Shown here one piece after another: positions 8,592 through 17,657 of a stretch of 64,000 bases of DNA. The stretch is from assembly GCA_000824805.1 (NCBI GenBank), contig CCNA01000006.1:186001-250000 (forward strand), read 5' to 3'. The notes below the pieces were generated by a model that worked only from the letters and a program-made list of their open reading frames with translations, did not search any database and was not told where the DNA came from. Both the position numbers and the translations under genes were made by a program. The stretch is from Mesorhizobium sp. SOD10. Lineage in GTDB: Bacteria; Pseudomonadota; Alphaproteobacteria; Rhizobiales; Rhizobiaceae. How positions within the stretch are numbered: position 1 is the stretch's first letter; the number at the start of each line of letters is the position of its first letter.

Positions 8592-9527
8592 ATGAAGCTT
8601 TTCGCGGGCAATTCCAACCGGGTGCTGGCCGAGGCGGTCGCTCGCTATCTCAACATCCCGCTGGGGAAGGCCAGCGTCAGGCGCTTCGCCGACCAGGAAA
8701 TCTTCGTCGAGATCCAGGAAAACGTGCGCGGCGAGGATGTGTTCATCCTGCAGTCTACCTCTTATCCGACCAACGACCATCTGATGGAACTGCTCATCAT
8801 GATGGACGCCTTCATGCGTTCCTCGGCGCGGCGCATCACGGCGGTCATCCCCTATTTCGGCTATGCGAGGCAGGACCGCCGCGCCTCCGGCCGCACGCCG
8901 ATCTCGGCCAAGCTGGTCGCCAACATGATCACCCGCGCCGGCGCCAACCGCGTGCTGACGCTCGACCTGCATGCCGGCCAAATCCAGGGCTTCTTCGACA
9001 TCCCGACCGACAATCTGTTCTCGGTGCCGGTGATGGCCCGCGACGTGAAGGCGAAATACAAACAGCTCGGCAATGTCGTGGTCGTGTCGCCCGACATCGG
9101 CGGCGTGGTGCGGGCGCGCGCTTTGGCCAAGCGTTTCGACGCGCAGCTTGCCATCGTCGACAAGCGCCGCGAGCGCCCTGGCGAATCGGAAGTTATGAAC
9201 ATCATCGGTGCCGTCGCCGGCAAGGACTGCCTCCTGATCGACGACATCGTCGATTCCGGCGGCACGCTTTGCAATGCGGCCGACGCGCTGCTCGCCAACG
9301 GCGCGACCTCCGTCACCGCCTACATCACGCATGGCGTGCTCTCCGGCGGCGCCGTCGCCCGTATCGCTGGCTCGAAGCTGCAGGAACTGGTGATCACCGA
9401 TTCCATCCAGCCGACGCAGGGCGTGCTCGACGCGCCGAACATCCGCGTCATTTCGATCGCCGACCTGATGGGCGAAGCGATCTCGCGCACGGCGACGGAA
9501 GAATCCGTGTCGAGCCTGTTCGACTAA
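8592..9527 (+). CDS. prs: Ribose-phosphate pyrophosphokinase (PRPP synthase)
   Basis: Makes PRPP from ribose 5-phosphate and ATP, feeding purine, pyrimidine, His, Trp and NAD synthesis (including the apt reaction encoded at 18.2 kb). At 311 residues it is a class I enzyme of normal length. Seen directly: the N-terminal KLFAGNSNR, the flexible loop FGYARQDRR, the PRPP synthase signature [18 protein letters not shown], and the ribose-phosphate loop [13 protein letters not shown]. The start is preceded by an AGGA ribosome site. Its TAA stop overlaps the TAG stop of the opposite AraC gene by 3-4 bp. Confidence 0.96.
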   Translation: MKLFAGNSNRVLAEAVARYLNIPLGKASVRRFADQEIFVEIQENVRGEDVFILQSTSYPTNDHLMELLIMMDAFMRSSARRITAVIPYFGYARQDRRASGRTPISAKLVANMITRAGANRVLTLDLHAGQIQGFFDIPTDNLFSVPVMARDVKAKYKQLGNVVVVSPDIGGVVRARALAKRFDAQLAIVDKRRERPGESEVMNIIGAVAGKDCLLIDDIVDSGGTLCNAADALLANGATSVTAYITHGVLSGGAVARIAGSKLQELVITDSIQPTQGVLDAPNIRVISIADLMGEAISRTATEESVSSLFD

Positions 9528-10408
9528 GCTAAGCTGCTGCTGGCCTGAGCAGGCCCGGTCATCCGTTTCGTCCCTTCGCCCGCCTCGCGCGCGCCGCGCA
9601 TATAGCCGCGCGGCGAGGTGCCGAGCATGCGCTTGAACATGGTCGTGAAGGCCGGCACGCTGTCATAGCCGAGATCGAGCGCCACCCTGGTGATCGGCTC
9701 GCCGTCGGCGAGCCTGGGCAGCGCCGCGAACAGGCACGCCTGCTGGCGCCAGGTCGACAGCGACAGCCCGGTCTGGCGATGGAAGGCACGGGTGAAGGAG
9801 CGTCGGCTCATACCCGCGGCATTCGCCCATCCGTCGATCGTCGCATGCGGCGACGGGGCTGCCACGAAGCGCCGGCAGAGCGCTGCGAGCTTCGGATCGG
9901 ACGGGAAAGGCAGGCCGAGCGGCCGTTCCGGCAGGTTCGGGATCTCGTGCAGCAGAAGTCCCATGACGAGCGCGGCACGCCCCTCGAGCTCACTCCCCTG
10001 CGGCAGCTTCTCCGATTCGACGATCAGGCTGTGCATCAATTCCGTGATGCCGACGACGCGCAAACCCTTGGGCAAGCCGGCGATGGCGTCCGGCATGACA
10101 TAGACCGAGCGCATCGAGACATCGCCCAGCATCTCGACGGAATGCTCGGTGCCGGCCGGTATCCACATCGCATGGTCGGGCGGCACCATCCATCGCCCGT
10201 GCCTGGTCGTCACAAGGACCACGCCGACCAGCGCGTGCAGCAATTGGCTGCGGCTGTGACGGTGCTGCGGCACGTGGTAGCCGTCCGGGTATTCCGTGGG
10301 CAGTGCCACGGCCGGCCCGACGGCCTGTTCCAGCCATTGCCAGCGGCTTTCATGCAGCCGGCCGAGCTCGGCGGCGTTACCCCTGAATATCTCCTTGCCA
10401 TGCGGCAT
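9524..10408 (-). CDS. AraC-family transcriptional regulator (cupin plus HTH)
   Basis: A 294-residue regulator. The N-terminal cupin domain shows [16 protein letters not shown] and [12 protein letters not shown]; the C-terminal AraC domain carries two helix-turn-helices, seen as [20 protein letters not shown] and [20 protein letters not shown] followed by [11 protein letters not shown]. It is transcribed away from the Fsr-type exporter, and 110 bp lie between the two starts. The arrangement matches the AraC regulator NimR beside the exporter gene nimT in E. coli, so it likely controls the exporter in response to a small molecule; the inducer is not known. Confidence 0.9.
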   Translation of the reverse strand: MPHGKEIFRGNAAELGRLHESRWQWLEQAVGPAVALPTEYPDGYHVPQHRHSRSQLLHALVGVVLVTTRHGRWMVPPDHAMWIPAGTEHSVEMLGDVSMRSVYVMPDAIAGLPKGLRVVGITELMHSLIVESEKLPQGSELEGRAALVMGLLLHEIPNLPERPLGLPFPSDPKLAALCRRFVAAPSPHATIDGWANAAGMSRRSFTRAFHRQTGLSLSTWRQQACLFAALPRLADGEPITRVALDLGYDSVPAFTTMFKRMLGTSPRGYMRGAREAGEGTKRMTGPAQASSSLA

Positions 10409-10518
10409 CGATGTGGCCCACTTGCGAAACTATTGGACCAAACCACGAAAGAAGTCGCGTGGCAACCGGCCTATAAGGCCAGCTGCGGTTCGCCGCAAAA
10501 AGACTACGGAGCATTGCC

Positions 10519-11748
10519 TTGACTGATACGACCGCCACCTCCGTCGCCGCACCGGCGCCGGCAAGCAACATCTCGGCGCAAGCGACGGCCTTCACCGTCA
10601 TTCTTGCGGTGAGCTTCTGTCACTGCGTCAACGACATCATGCAGTCGCTGCTTTCCGCGATCTATCCGCTGCTCAAGGACAACTATGGTCTCGATTTCTG
10701 GCAGATCGGCCTTCTGACCTTCACCTTCCAGGTGACGGCTTCGCTGCTGCAGCCGGTCATCGGCATGATCACCGACAAGAAGCCGATGCCCTACTCCTTG
10801 CCCTGGGGCATGGCTTCTTCGCTGATGGGGCTGGTGGTGCTCGCTCATGCCGGCCATTACTGGCTGCTGTTGATCGGCGCGTCGCTGATCGGCATCGGCT
10901 CGGCGATCTTCCATCCGGAATCCTCGCGCATCGCCCGCTTCGCGTCTGGCGGCCGCTTCGGTCTGGCGCAGTCGCTGTTTCAGGTGGGCGGCAATTTCGG
11001 CCAGGCCATGGGACCCTTGCTCGCCGCCTTCATCGTCGTGCCGTTCGGCCAAACCAGCATTTCCTGGTTCGCCGTCGGCTCGCTGATCGGCATCGTCGTT
11101 TTGTGGCAGGTCGGCGGCTGGTACAGCCGGCTGCGCGCCTCGATGGCCACCCGCAAGCAGGCCGCCCATGTCTCGCCCTTCGCACGCAAGAAGGTCATGT
11201 GGGCGCTGGTCGTGCTGACGCTGCTGGTGCTGACCAAGAACGCCTATATCGCCTCGCTCTCCAGCTACTACACCTTCTACGCCATCCATAAGTTCGGCGT
11301 TTCCGTGCAGATGAGCCAGGTGATGCTGTTCCTATTCCTCGGCGCCTCGGCGCTGGGCATCCTGCTCGGCGGCCCGTTCGGCGACCGCTATGGACAGAAG
11401 GCGATGATCTGGTTCTCGATCGTCGGCGTGCTGCCCTTCACGCTGGCGCTGCCCTACGCCAATCTGGAATGGACGATGGTGCTCACCGTGCTGATCGGCC
11501 TGATCCTGTCGTCGGCCTTCTCCAACATCGTCGTCTTCGCGCAGGAACTGGTTCCGGGCCGCGTCGGCATGATCGCCGGCATCTTCTTCGGCTTCGCCTT
11601 CGGCATGGGCGGCATCGCCGCTGCCGTGCTCGGCGTCGTCGCCGACATGAAGGGCATCGACTTCGTCTACCAGGTCTGCTCGTACCTGCCCTTCCTCGGC
11701 CTGCTGACGGTGTTCCTGCCCAACATGAAGGAAGCGCGGAAGGCCTGA
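10519..11748 (+). CDS. fsr: MFS drug exporter, fosmidomycin-resistance (Fsr) type
   Basis: A 409-residue inner-membrane transporter with about 12 membrane helices. The Fsr-type sequence FCHCVNDIMQSLLSAIYPLLK near the N-terminus (in part), ITDKKPMPYSLPWGM in the first cytoplasmic loop and IFHPESSRIARFASGGRFG in the N-terminal half are characteristic. The closing cytoplasmic loop shows GGPFGDRYGQKAMIWFS. Fsr-like pumps expel fosmidomycin and related small acids by proton antiport. It is divergent from an AraC regulator and followed by a terminator-like hairpin at 11782-11809. Confidence 0.92.
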   Translation: MTDTTATSVAAPAPASNISAQATAFTVILAVSFCHCVNDIMQSLLSAIYPLLKDNYGLDFWQIGLLTFTFQVTASLLQPVIGMITDKKPMPYSLPWGMASSLMGLVVLAHAGHYWLLLIGASLIGIGSAIFHPESSRIARFASGGRFGLAQSLFQVGGNFGQAMGPLLAAFIVVPFGQTSISWFAVGSLIGIVVLWQVGGWYSRLRASMATRKQAAHVSPFARKKVMWALVVLTLLVLTKNAYIASLSSYYTFYAIHKFGVSVQMSQVMLFLFLGASALGILLGGPFGDRYGQKAMIWFSIVGVLPFTLALPYANLEWTMVLTVLIGLILSSAFSNIVVFAQELVPGRVGMIAGIFFGFAFGMGGIAAAVLGVVADMKGIDFVYQVCSYLPFLGLLTVFLPNMKEARKA

Positions 11749-11781
11749 TTGGGCGGCCACTTCGAATGGCTTCCGAGGATC

Positions 11782-11809
11782 AAAGCACCCGCCGTAGGGC
11801 GGATGCTTT
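11782..11809. terminator. Bidirectional terminator-like hairpin between fsr and the hydrolase gene
   Basis: AAAGCACCCGCC and GGCGGATGCTTT form a 12-bp stem with one mismatch and a 4-nt loop, sitting between two convergent genes. The A/T ends would give a short U tract on either strand. Confidence 0.6.
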
Positions 11810-11827
11810 CGTGTCTGGCGACCTGCC

Positions 11828-12685
11828 TCAGGCCTTAAAGAAAGCCAGGAGGTCGGCGTTGATCACATCCGCATGGGTCGTCGCCATGCCGTGCGGAAAA
11901 CCCTTATACACCTTGAGCTCGCCCTTCTTGAGCAGCTTGATCGCAAGCAGCGCGGAGTCCGCGATCGGCACGATCTGGTCGTCGTCGCCATGCATGACCA
12001 GCACCGGCACGTCGATGGTCTTGAGGTCTTCGGTGAAGTCCGTTTCCGAGAAGGCCTTGATGCAGTCGTAATGCGCCTTGGCGCCGCCCATCATGCCCTG
12101 ACGCCACCAATTGTCGATGACGCCCTCGGAAACCTGCGCGCCCGGGCGATTGAAGCCGTAGAACGGCCCGGCCGGAACGTCGTGGAAGAACTGGGCGCGG
12201 TTGGCCGCTAGCGCCGCGCGGAAACCGTCGAACACCTCGATCGGCAGGCCGCCCGGGTTGGCGGGCGTCTTCAGCATGATCGGCGGCACCGCGCCGATCA
12301 GCACGGCCTTGGCGACACGGCCTGCGCCGCGATATTGCGCGACGTAGCGCGCCACCTCGCCGCCGCCCGTCGAATGACCGACATGGATGGCGTCCTTGAG
12401 ATCGAGATGCGCGGCGAGCGCCGCCACGTCGGCGGCGTAGGTGTCCATCTCGTTGCCGGTGTCGGTCTGGCTGGAACGGCCATGGCCGCGCCGGTCATGG
12501 GCGATGACGCGGTAACCTTTTGACAGGAAGAACAGCATCTGGGCGTCCCAGTCGTCGCTGCTCAACGGCCAGCCATGATGGAAGACGATCGGCTGGCCCG
12601 TCCCCCAATCCTTGTAGAAGATCTGCGTTCCGTCCTTGGTGGTGATCGTGCCGCTGCCCGAACCTGACTTGGTCTGCGAAGTCAT
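11828..12685 (-). CDS. Alpha/beta hydrolase, non-haem chloroperoxidase/arylesterase type
   Basis: A 285-residue alpha/beta-hydrolase. Seen: the oxyanion region [15 protein letters not shown], the nucleophile elbow [12 protein letters not shown] (Ser), the acid in DDDQIVP and the C-terminal catalytic His in [12 protein letters not shown]. Members are cofactor-free esterases that also make peracids and so were called chloroperoxidases. I place the start at 12685 ([11 protein letters not shown]) because AAGGAGATTAAG directly precedes it; the longer frame has no support. A redox-type OhrR regulator is divergent across a region with TATCGCGATA repeats, so the gene is probably induced by organic peroxides. 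No export signal is obvious. Confidence 0.9.
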   Translation of the reverse strand: MTSQTKSGSGSGTITTKDGTQIFYKDWGTGQPIVFHHGWPLSSDDWDAQMLFFLSKGYRVIAHDRRGHGRSSQTDTGNEMDTYAADVAALAAHLDLKDAIHVGHSTGGGEVARYVAQYRGAGRVAKAVLIGAVPPIMLKTPANPGGLPIEVFDGFRAALAANRAQFFHDVPAGPFYGFNRPGAQVSEGVIDNWWRQGMMGGAKAHYDCIKAFSETDFTEDLKTIDVPVLVMHGDDDQIVPIADSALLAIKLLKKGELKVYKGFPHGMATTHADVINADLLAFFKA

Positions 12686-12704
12686 CTTAATCTCCTTTGT
12701 TTGA

Positions 12705-12782
12705 TGTCGCGATAAACAATATCGCGATAACAATCGCCTAGCGGAGTTTCGAGCTCTTGTCCACAAAATATGTATCGCGATA
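12705..12782. promoter_or_regulatory. Probable OhrR/MarR operators (three TATCGCGATA-type palindromes)
   Basis: Perfect 10-bp palindromes TATCGCGATA lie at 12720-12729 and 12773-12782; a one-mismatch copy (TGTCGCGATA) is at 12705-12714. They sit between the divergent hydrolase and OhrR-like genes. Two lie just upstream of the hydrolase start (20-45 bp) and one about 50 bp before the proposed regulator start. AT-flanked palindromes of this size are typical MarR-family targets, so the regulator probably represses both genes. Confidence 0.75.
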
Positions 12783-12832
12783 TCTTTTTTCGTGGTATAG
12801 AGCAGATGCTCAGTCGGCAAAAGGAATGCGCC

Positions 12833-13273
12833 GTGCCTCTCCCGTTGGACAATCAGCTCTGCTTCACGCTCTATGCGACCAGCATGGCGATCAACCGCAC
12901 CTACAAGCCGATGCTGGACGAGATGGGAATCACCTATCCGCAATATCTCGTGCTCAACGCATTGGGAGAGGCGGACGGCATGTCGGTAGGCAGCATCGCG
13001 CATCGGCTCGCTCTGGAATCGAGCACCATCACCCCGCTGGTGAAAAGAATGGAGCAGGCGGGCCTTGTCACCCGGCAGCGCAGCCAGATTGACGAGCGTC
13101 AGGTGCAGGTCGACCTGACCCCAAGAGGGCGGGCCCTCCTTGTCCAGTGCAATTGCCTCAACGAGACGCTGGTCGAGCGCTCAGGCATGAAGCTGGCCGA
13201 GCTCGATGCCCTGAACCGGCAAATCCAAAAATTGCGCGATGCGCTGAATGGCGGCCAGGCGGACGACGCCTAG
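12833..13273 (+). CDS. MarR-family regulator, OhrR type (redox-sensing Cys)
   Basis: A 146-residue winged-helix repressor. The N-terminal [13 protein letters not shown] is the OhrR signature and contains the peroxide-reactive Cys (Cys10 with this start); [12 protein letters not shown] and the DNA-binding wing [16 protein letters not shown] plus [13 protein letters not shown] complete the MarR fold. OhrR proteins leave DNA when the Cys is oxidised by organic hydroperoxides. I choose GTG 12833 because AAGGA lies 8 bp before it. The ATG at 12770 lies almost inside an operator palindrome; ATG 12806 remains possible (9 residues longer). No ohr gene is visible; the likely target is the divergent hydrolase. 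Confidence 0.88.
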   Translation: MPLPLDNQLCFTLYATSMAINRTYKPMLDEMGITYPQYLVLNALGEADGMSVGSIAHRLALESSTITPLVKRMEQAGLVTRQRSQIDERQVQVDLTPRGRALLVQCNCLNETLVERSGMKLAELDALNRQIQKLRDALNGGQADDA

Positions 13274-13317
13274 CGCAATTCCAGGAAGAGTGTGAGCGGT
13301 TTCCGTTCGGAATCGCG
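13274..13317. repeat. Dispersed palindrome, GCAATTCCAGGAAA family, copy 1 (short form)
   Basis: GCAATTCCAGGAAGAGTGTG followed by GCGGTTTCCGTTCGGAATCGC; the ends pair (GCAATTCC / GGAATCGC). It follows the OhrR gene stop directly. Other members: 22280-22349, 26588-26656, 32640-32704, 34829-34900, 61814-61917. Confidence 0.7.
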
Positions 13318-13325
13318 AGCCGCCG

Positions 13326-13970
13326 TCACGCCTCGATCTTCACCGGCGGCAGTGGCGGCGCTTCCAGCCCCTGGAACGGGTCGCGCCAGGCGTCGATCGT
13401 TTCCAACCGGCCGTACCAGCGGCGGATCGACGGATAATCATCGAGCGGCAACCCGGCAACGTCGTTAAACGGCAGGAACGTCGCCATGCGAAAGTCCGCA
13501 TAGGAGATCGAATTGCCGACCAGCCACTCCCGTCGGGAAAGCTCGGCCTCAAGGATGGCTGCGGCCGTGTGAAACTGCCTCAGCCCCTCCGCAACCAGCG
13601 CCTTGTCCACCGGTCCCAATCCCCAGCGCTGCTTGGTTCCGCGTTCGAAATGCACCATGTCGCAGGCCCTGACAAAATTCTCCTTGCCCCAGCTTAGCCA
13701 CCGGATCATCTCCGCCTCGTCGTCCCCGGTGCGCCAGAAATCCGAATGCGCAACGCGCGAGAGCCGGCAGGCTATGGCGTCGGCTTCCCAGAGGCTCCAT
13801 CCGGGGCCAACCAGGATCGGCAAGGTCAGATTGGGGTTCAGCGCGCGATAGCGCTCGGCCTGACCCGGTGCCATGGGCAATGCGAATTCAAACGCGATCT
13901 TAGCCTTGAGATAGCGCGCCGTCGCGACCGCGAGGCGCGGATTGGGATTGCGGCTGAACAGAAGTTTCAT
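13326..13970 (-). CDS. Glutathione S-transferase family protein
   Basis: A 214-residue cytosolic GST. The N-terminal thioredoxin-like domain starts MKLLFSRNPNPRLAV and includes LNPNLTLPIL, carrying the cis-Pro, and LWEADAIACRLSR with the acidic residue that contacts the glutathione Glu. The all-helical C-terminal domain ends in VAGLPLDDYPSIRRWYGRLE. ATG 13970 is chosen over the slightly longer frame at 13982 because it begins at the family start. The substrate is unknown; GSTs in this context usually detoxify electrophiles or peroxides, which fits the neighbouring peroxide-regulated pair but proves nothing. Confidence 0.88.
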   Translation of the reverse strand: MKLLFSRNPNPRLAVATARYLKAKIAFEFALPMAPGQAERYRALNPNLTLPILVGPGWSLWEADAIACRLSRVAHSDFWRTGDDEAEMIRWLSWGKENFVRACDMVHFERGTKQRWGLGPVDKALVAEGLRQFHTAAAILEAELSRREWLVGNSISYADFRMATFLPFNDVAGLPLDDYPSIRRWYGRLETIDAWRDPFQGLEAPPLPPVKIEA

Positions 13971-14295
13971 GTCGATCTCCAAAGGTCTTTCGAATGCCTG
14001 TTATAGGACGATCGAGAACTGCCCGATGCTACATGACGAGGGTAAGGAACCTGGCGCCGCCAAGGCTTCCGGTTCAACGGCTTGCGCCTCAGGCTGCCTT
14101 CCGCTATAGAGCCGCCACCCGCGTAGACACCCTTGGAGGCAACGCGGAGGAAGGCTGGCCAGGCCTCGCATGATCCCCAAAGCATTTGGACAGCCAAAAG
14201 CGTTTGGACCGACTGTGCAAGGCCGACGGCTTTCGACGTTTACGGTTGGCCTCGTGCTTGCCGCAAGCGCTCCATAACACGCGAAAGGAAATGCC
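13971..14295. other. 325-bp region: GST promoter side and rplY leader
   Basis: No credible gene. The left part should carry the leftward GST promoter (divergent), the right part the rplY promoter and leader. A stem CCGCGT (14119-14124) / ACGCGG (14142-14147) encloses GGAGGC, and a second imperfect hairpin AGGCTGGCCAGGCCT follows at 14151-14165. AGGAAATGCC just before 14296 supplies the rplY ribosome site. Confidence 0.45.
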
Positions 14296-14940
14296 ATGAG
14301 CCACGATACTTACGAGCTCAAGGCCGAAGCGCGCGAACAGGTCGGTAAGGGGTCCGCCCGTGCAGTTCGCCGCAACGGTAAAGTGCCTGCAGTCATCTAT
14401 GGCGACAAGCAGCCTCCCCTGGCTATTGCGCTGAACTACAAGGACATCTTCTACAAGATCCATGGCGGCGGGTTCCTGACCACGATCGCCACGATCGATG
14501 TCGACGGCAAGAAGATCCAGGTCCTGCCGAAAGACTTCCAGCTCGACCCGGTCAAGGATTTCCCTGTCCATGTCGACTTCCTGCGCATCGGCAAGGACAC
14601 CGAGGTCAATGTCGACGTGCCTGTCCACTTCATCAATGAGGACAAGTCGCCCGGCATCAAGCGCGGCGGCGTGCTCAACATCGTTCGCCACGAAGTCGAG
14701 TTCCACTGCCCGGCCAACGCGATCCCGGAATTCATCACCGTCGACCTCGCCGGCACCGACATCGGCGACTCGATCCACATCTCGGCGGTCAAGCTGCCGG
14801 CCGGCGTCAAGCCGGTCATCTCCGATCGCGATTTCACCATCGCGACCATTGCGGGGTCGTCGGCGATGAAGCCGGAGGCGGAAGCCACCACCGAGGCGGC
14901 GGCGACCGAGACGGCGGCCCCGGCGGCCGAAGAGAAGTAA
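14296..14940 (+). CDS. rplY: 50S ribosomal protein L25, Ctc long form
   Basis: A 214-residue L25/Ctc protein that binds 5S rRNA at the large subunit. The N-terminal L25 domain contains [16 protein letters not shown] sequence (here [17 protein letters not shown]) and [18 protein letters not shown]. The C-terminal TL5-type beta domain ([18 protein letters not shown] to [17 protein letters not shown]) is followed by a low-complexity Ala/Glu/Thr tail. The long two-domain form, compared with the 94-residue E. coli protein, is normal in alphaproteobacteria. The rplY-pth-ychF order is conserved in many bacteria and links ribosome assembly with peptidyl-tRNA recycling. Confidence 0.96.
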   Translation: MSHDTYELKAEAREQVGKGSARAVRRNGKVPAVIYGDKQPPLAIALNYKDIFYKIHGGGFLTTIATIDVDGKKIQVLPKDFQLDPVKDFPVHVDFLRIGKDTEVNVDVPVHFINEDKSPGIKRGGVLNIVRHEVEFHCPANAIPEFITVDLAGTDIGDSIHISAVKLPAGVKPVISDRDFTIATIAGSSAMKPEAEATTEAAATETAAPAAEEK

Positions 14941-14946
14941 TTCTCC

Positions 14947-14970
14947 GAGCCGGATGATTTCATCCGGCTC
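14947..14970 (+). terminator. Hairpin after rplY
   Basis: GAGCCGGATGA and TCATCCGGCTC form a perfect 11-bp stem 6 bp after the rplY stop. The following TAAATC is a weak U tract, so it may be an attenuator or mRNA 3' stabiliser ahead of pth rather than a full terminator. Confidence 0.6.
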
Positions 14971-14984
14971 TAAATCAAAGAAAC

Positions 14985-15035
14985 AGAGCATGATGTTTTC
15001 CGAAAACCGCTTCGCACTTTTCGGCATCATGCTCT
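14985..15035. repeat. Dispersed palindrome, GAGCATGAT family, copy 2
   Basis: AGAGCATGATG and CATCATGCTCT are inverted repeats with CCGAAAACCGC and GCACTTTTCGG in the middle. It is oriented opposite to copy 1 (703-758) and lies in the 110 bp between rplY and pth, right after the rplY hairpin. Confidence 0.8.
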
Positions 15036-15051
15036 AACGCCGGAGGCGACG

Positions 15052-15774
15052 ATGCTTGTCTTTGCAGGCCTCGGCAATCCGGGCGCGAAATACGAGAACA
15101 ACCGGCACAATGTCGGCTTCATGGCGGCGGACGCGATAGCCCGCCGCCATTCCTTTTCGCCCTGGTCAAGAAAATTCCAGGGCCTGATCTGCGAAGGCAC
15201 GCTCGGCGGCGAGAAAATCCTGCTGATCAAGCCGCAAACCTTCATGAACCTGTCCGGACAGTCGGTCGGCGAAGCGCTGCGCTTCTATAAGCTCGAACCG
15301 GCTGCCCTCACCGTCTTCTATGACGAGATCGACCTTGCCGCCGGCAAACTCAGGGTCAAGGTTGGCGGCGGCTCAGGCGGCCACAACGGCATCCGCTCGC
15401 TCGACCAGCATGTCGGCAACACCTATCGCCGGGTTCGCATTGGCGTCGGCCATCCCGGCGTCAAGGAGATGGTGCACGGCCATGTGCTTGGCGATTTCGC
15501 CAAGGCGGACCGCGAATGGCTCGATGTCCTGCTGGACGCCATCGCCGACGACGCCGCGCTGCTCGCCAAGGGCGACGACAGCTCGTTCATGAACCGCGTC
15601 ACGCTCACCCTGCGCGACCAGCTCGTGCCGACCGGCGATGAAGACCGCCCGCCGCCCAAACCGCCGAAGCAGCAAAGTCATGTCCGCCAGGCGCGCCCGC
15701 AGCAGCCGGCGGCAAAACTGCCCGAGAGTGGTCCCATGGCCGCCATGCTGAAGAAGCTGTTCGGAAAAGACTAA
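15052..15774 (+). CDS. pth: Peptidyl-tRNA hydrolase
   Basis: Frees tRNA from peptidyl-tRNA that drops off the ribosome. The active-site region [17 protein letters not shown] (residues 5-21) holds the catalytic His; SFMN-type sequence [29 protein letters not shown] and [16 protein letters not shown] are also diagnostic. At 240 residues it is longer than the usual 190-200 because of a Pro/Gln/Lys-rich C-terminal extension (from about residue 190, ending [12 protein letters not shown]), common in rhizobial Pth and probably disordered. ychF follows in the same direction. Confidence 0.96.
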   Translation: MLVFAGLGNPGAKYENNRHNVGFMAADAIARRHSFSPWSRKFQGLICEGTLGGEKILLIKPQTFMNLSGQSVGEALRFYKLEPAALTVFYDEIDLAAGKLRVKVGGGSGGHNGIRSLDQHVGNTYRRVRIGVGHPGVKEMVHGHVLGDFAKADREWLDVLLDAIADDAALLAKGDDSSFMNRVTLTLRDQLVPTGDEDRPPPKPPKQQSHVRQARPQQPAAKLPESGPMAAMLKKLFGKD

Positions 15775-16004
15775 AAGCGGCGCCGCCCGCGCGAGGACCG
15801 CTCAGCGGCAATTCACATCGGTCGGCGCAGGCCTTCGTTCGCAGCGAACCGGTGCGTCTCGCCAGACTTCGCCGGCTTGCACGATGATCCCGCGCTAACC
15901 AGATTAGCGGCCATGAGGCCGCCCGGCCGATCGGGGCTTGACGTTCGTCACCCCTATCGCCCATAGCCCTCACCAAAATCGAATTCCGACAGGACTGGAC
16001 GAAC

Positions 16005-17108
16005 ATGGGTTTCAAATGTGGCATCGTTGGCTTGCCCAACGTCGGCAAGTCGACGCTGTTCAACGCGCTGACCAGGACGGCCGCCGCGCAGGCCGCCAAC
16101 TATCCTTTCTGCACCATCGAGCCGAACACCGGCGAGGTGGCTGTGCCGGATCCGCGGCTGCAAAAGATCGCGGCGATCGGTAAGTCGAAGGAGATCATCC
16201 CGACCCGCATCTCCTTCGTCGACATAGCCGGCCTGGTGCGCGGCGCCTCCAAGGGCGAAGGGCTGGGCAACCAGTTCCTCGCCAACATCCGCGAGGTCGA
16301 CGCCATCGTGCATGTGCTGCGCTGCTTCGAGGATGACGACATCACCCATGTCGAGGGCCGCATCGATCCGGTGGCCGATGCCGAGACGGTCGAGACCGAG
16401 CTGATGCTCGCGGACCTCGAAAGCCTCGAACGCCGCATCGTCCAGATCCGCAAGCGCGCCGCCGGTAAGGACAAGGAAGCGATGGCCGTGCTGCCGATGA
16501 TGGAGGCCGCGCTCGAATTGCTGCAGGCCGGCAAGCCGACGCGCTTCCTGCTCAACGGCATCGCGCCGGAGGACCTGCGCATCCTGCAAGGGCTTAACCT
16601 GCTCACCTCTCATCCCGTCCTCTATGTCTGCAACGTCGCCGAGGCGGATGCCGCCACCGGCAATGAGCACACCAGGGCGGTGGAGAAGATGGCGGCCGCG
16701 CAGGGCGCCGGCACGGTGGTGATCTCGGCGGCGATCGAGGCGGAAGTCGCCCAGCTTTCCGACGAGGAAGAAATGGAGTTCCTGGCCTCGATCGGCCTCG
16801 ACGAGCCGGGCCTCAACAAGGTGATCCGCGCCGGCTACGAGCTCCTGCATCTGATCACCTACTTCACCGTCGGGCCGAAGGAGACGCGCGCCTGGACGAT
16901 CCACAAGGGCGATAAGGCGCCGCAGGCCGCCGGCGTCATCCACACCGACTTCGAGCGCGGCTTCATCCGCGCCCAGACGATTTCCTACAACGACTTCGTT
17001 ACGCTGGGCGGCGAAGTCGCGGCTAAGGAGGCCGGCAAGGCCCGCGACGAAGGCAAGGAATATGTCGTCCAGGACGGCGACATCATGCTGTTCAAGTTCA
17101 ACACCTGA
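16005..17108 (+). CDS. ychF: Redox-regulated ribosome-binding ATPase YchF
   Basis: A 367-residue Obg-family P-loop ATPase. Motifs: G1 [15 protein letters not shown], the Obg-type switch [20 protein letters not shown], the nucleotide-specificity region YVCNVAEAD (NVxE instead of NKxD, which makes it ATP-specific) and the C-terminal TGS domain ([29 protein letters not shown]). YchF binds ribosomes and limits stress responses. The 230 bp upstream contain no gene. A conserved neighbour of pth. Confidence 0.96.
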   Translation: MGFKCGIVGLPNVGKSTLFNALTRTAAAQAANYPFCTIEPNTGEVAVPDPRLQKIAAIGKSKEIIPTRISFVDIAGLVRGASKGEGLGNQFLANIREVDAIVHVLRCFEDDDITHVEGRIDPVADAETVETELMLADLESLERRIVQIRKRAAGKDKEAMAVLPMMEAALELLQAGKPTRFLLNGIAPEDLRILQGLNLLTSHPVLYVCNVAEADAATGNEHTRAVEKMAAAQGAGTVVISAAIEAEVAQLSDEEEMEFLASIGLDEPGLNKVIRAGYELLHLITYFTVGPKETRAWTIHKGDKAPQAAGVIHTDFERGFIRAQTISYNDFVTLGGEVAAKEAGKARDEGKEYVVQDGDIMLFKFNT

Positions 17109-17168
17109 GTGCCTGACTGGCTTACCAGAAATCACTTGACCAAATCGTCCCACCACCAGGATCTAAGG

Positions 17169-17657
17169 ATGAACCGGGCTGCCGACATGACGGGAAAGAC
17201 TTGGGCCTATGAGGATTTCGTCGAGGGCTCCTCGCTGGACCTCGGCAGCAAGACTGTAAGCGCTGCCGAGATCATCGAATTCGCCTCGGAGTTCGATGCC
17301 CAGCCGATGCATCTCGACGAGGAAGCCGGCAAGGCCAGCATCCTCGGCGGGCTTTCGGCTTCGGGCTGGCATACCTGCGCGATGTTCATGCGCATGCTCT
17401 GCGACGCCTTCCTGCTCGATTCGACCTCTCAAGGGTCGCCCGGCATCGAGCATGTGAAATGGAAGAAGCCGGTTCTGGCCGGCGACACCCTGCGCGGCAC
17501 GGTCACGATCCTGTCCAAGCGCCAGTCCAAATCGCGGCCCCAGCTCGGCTTGATCACCATGCGCAGCGAGCTGGTCAACCAGCGCAGCGAGAGCGTCTTC
17601 GAGCTGGAGAACACCGGCATGTTCCTCGCGCGTGATGCCGCACGGGGCCTATCATGA
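17169..17657 (+). CDS. MaoC-like (R)-hydratase, first of a pair
   Basis: A 162-residue single hot-dog protein. The hydratase motif reads FDAQPMHLDEEAGKASILGG, so the catalytic Asp and His of (R)-specific enoyl-CoA hydratases are present, followed by LSASGWHTCAMFMRM. It probably adds water to a trans-2-enoyl thioester. I use ATG 17169, which has AGGA at the right distance; ATG 17187 (MTGKTWAYED) is also possible. It overlaps the next MaoC gene by 4 bp, so the two likely form a heterodimer or double-hot-dog unit. The substrate is unknown. Confidence 0.85.
   Translation: MNRAADMTGKTWAYEDFVEGSSLDLGSKTVSAAEIIEFASEFDAQPMHLDEEAGKASILGGLSASGWHTCAMFMRMLCDAFLLDSTSQGSPGIEHVKWKKPVLAGDTLRGTVTILSKRQSKSRPQLGLITMRSELVNQRSESVFELENTGMFLARDAARGLS

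Noticed and set aside
8588..9532. 314-codon frame in another frame over prs
   Set aside because: It overlaps all of prs, whose PRPP-synthase signature is unmistakable; the alternative protein is Arg-rich without domain features.
12770..12832. ATG 12770 as start of the OhrR-like regulator
   Set aside because: It lies next to an operator palindrome (12773-12782), lacks a ribosome site and adds residues not typical of OhrR; GTG 12833 with AAGGA fits better.
14100..14295. Possible structural RNA (such as SRP RNA) before rplY
   Set aside because: The GGAGGC-containing stem does not match the conserved SRP, RNase P or tmRNA motifs I know; kept only as a candidate leader structure.
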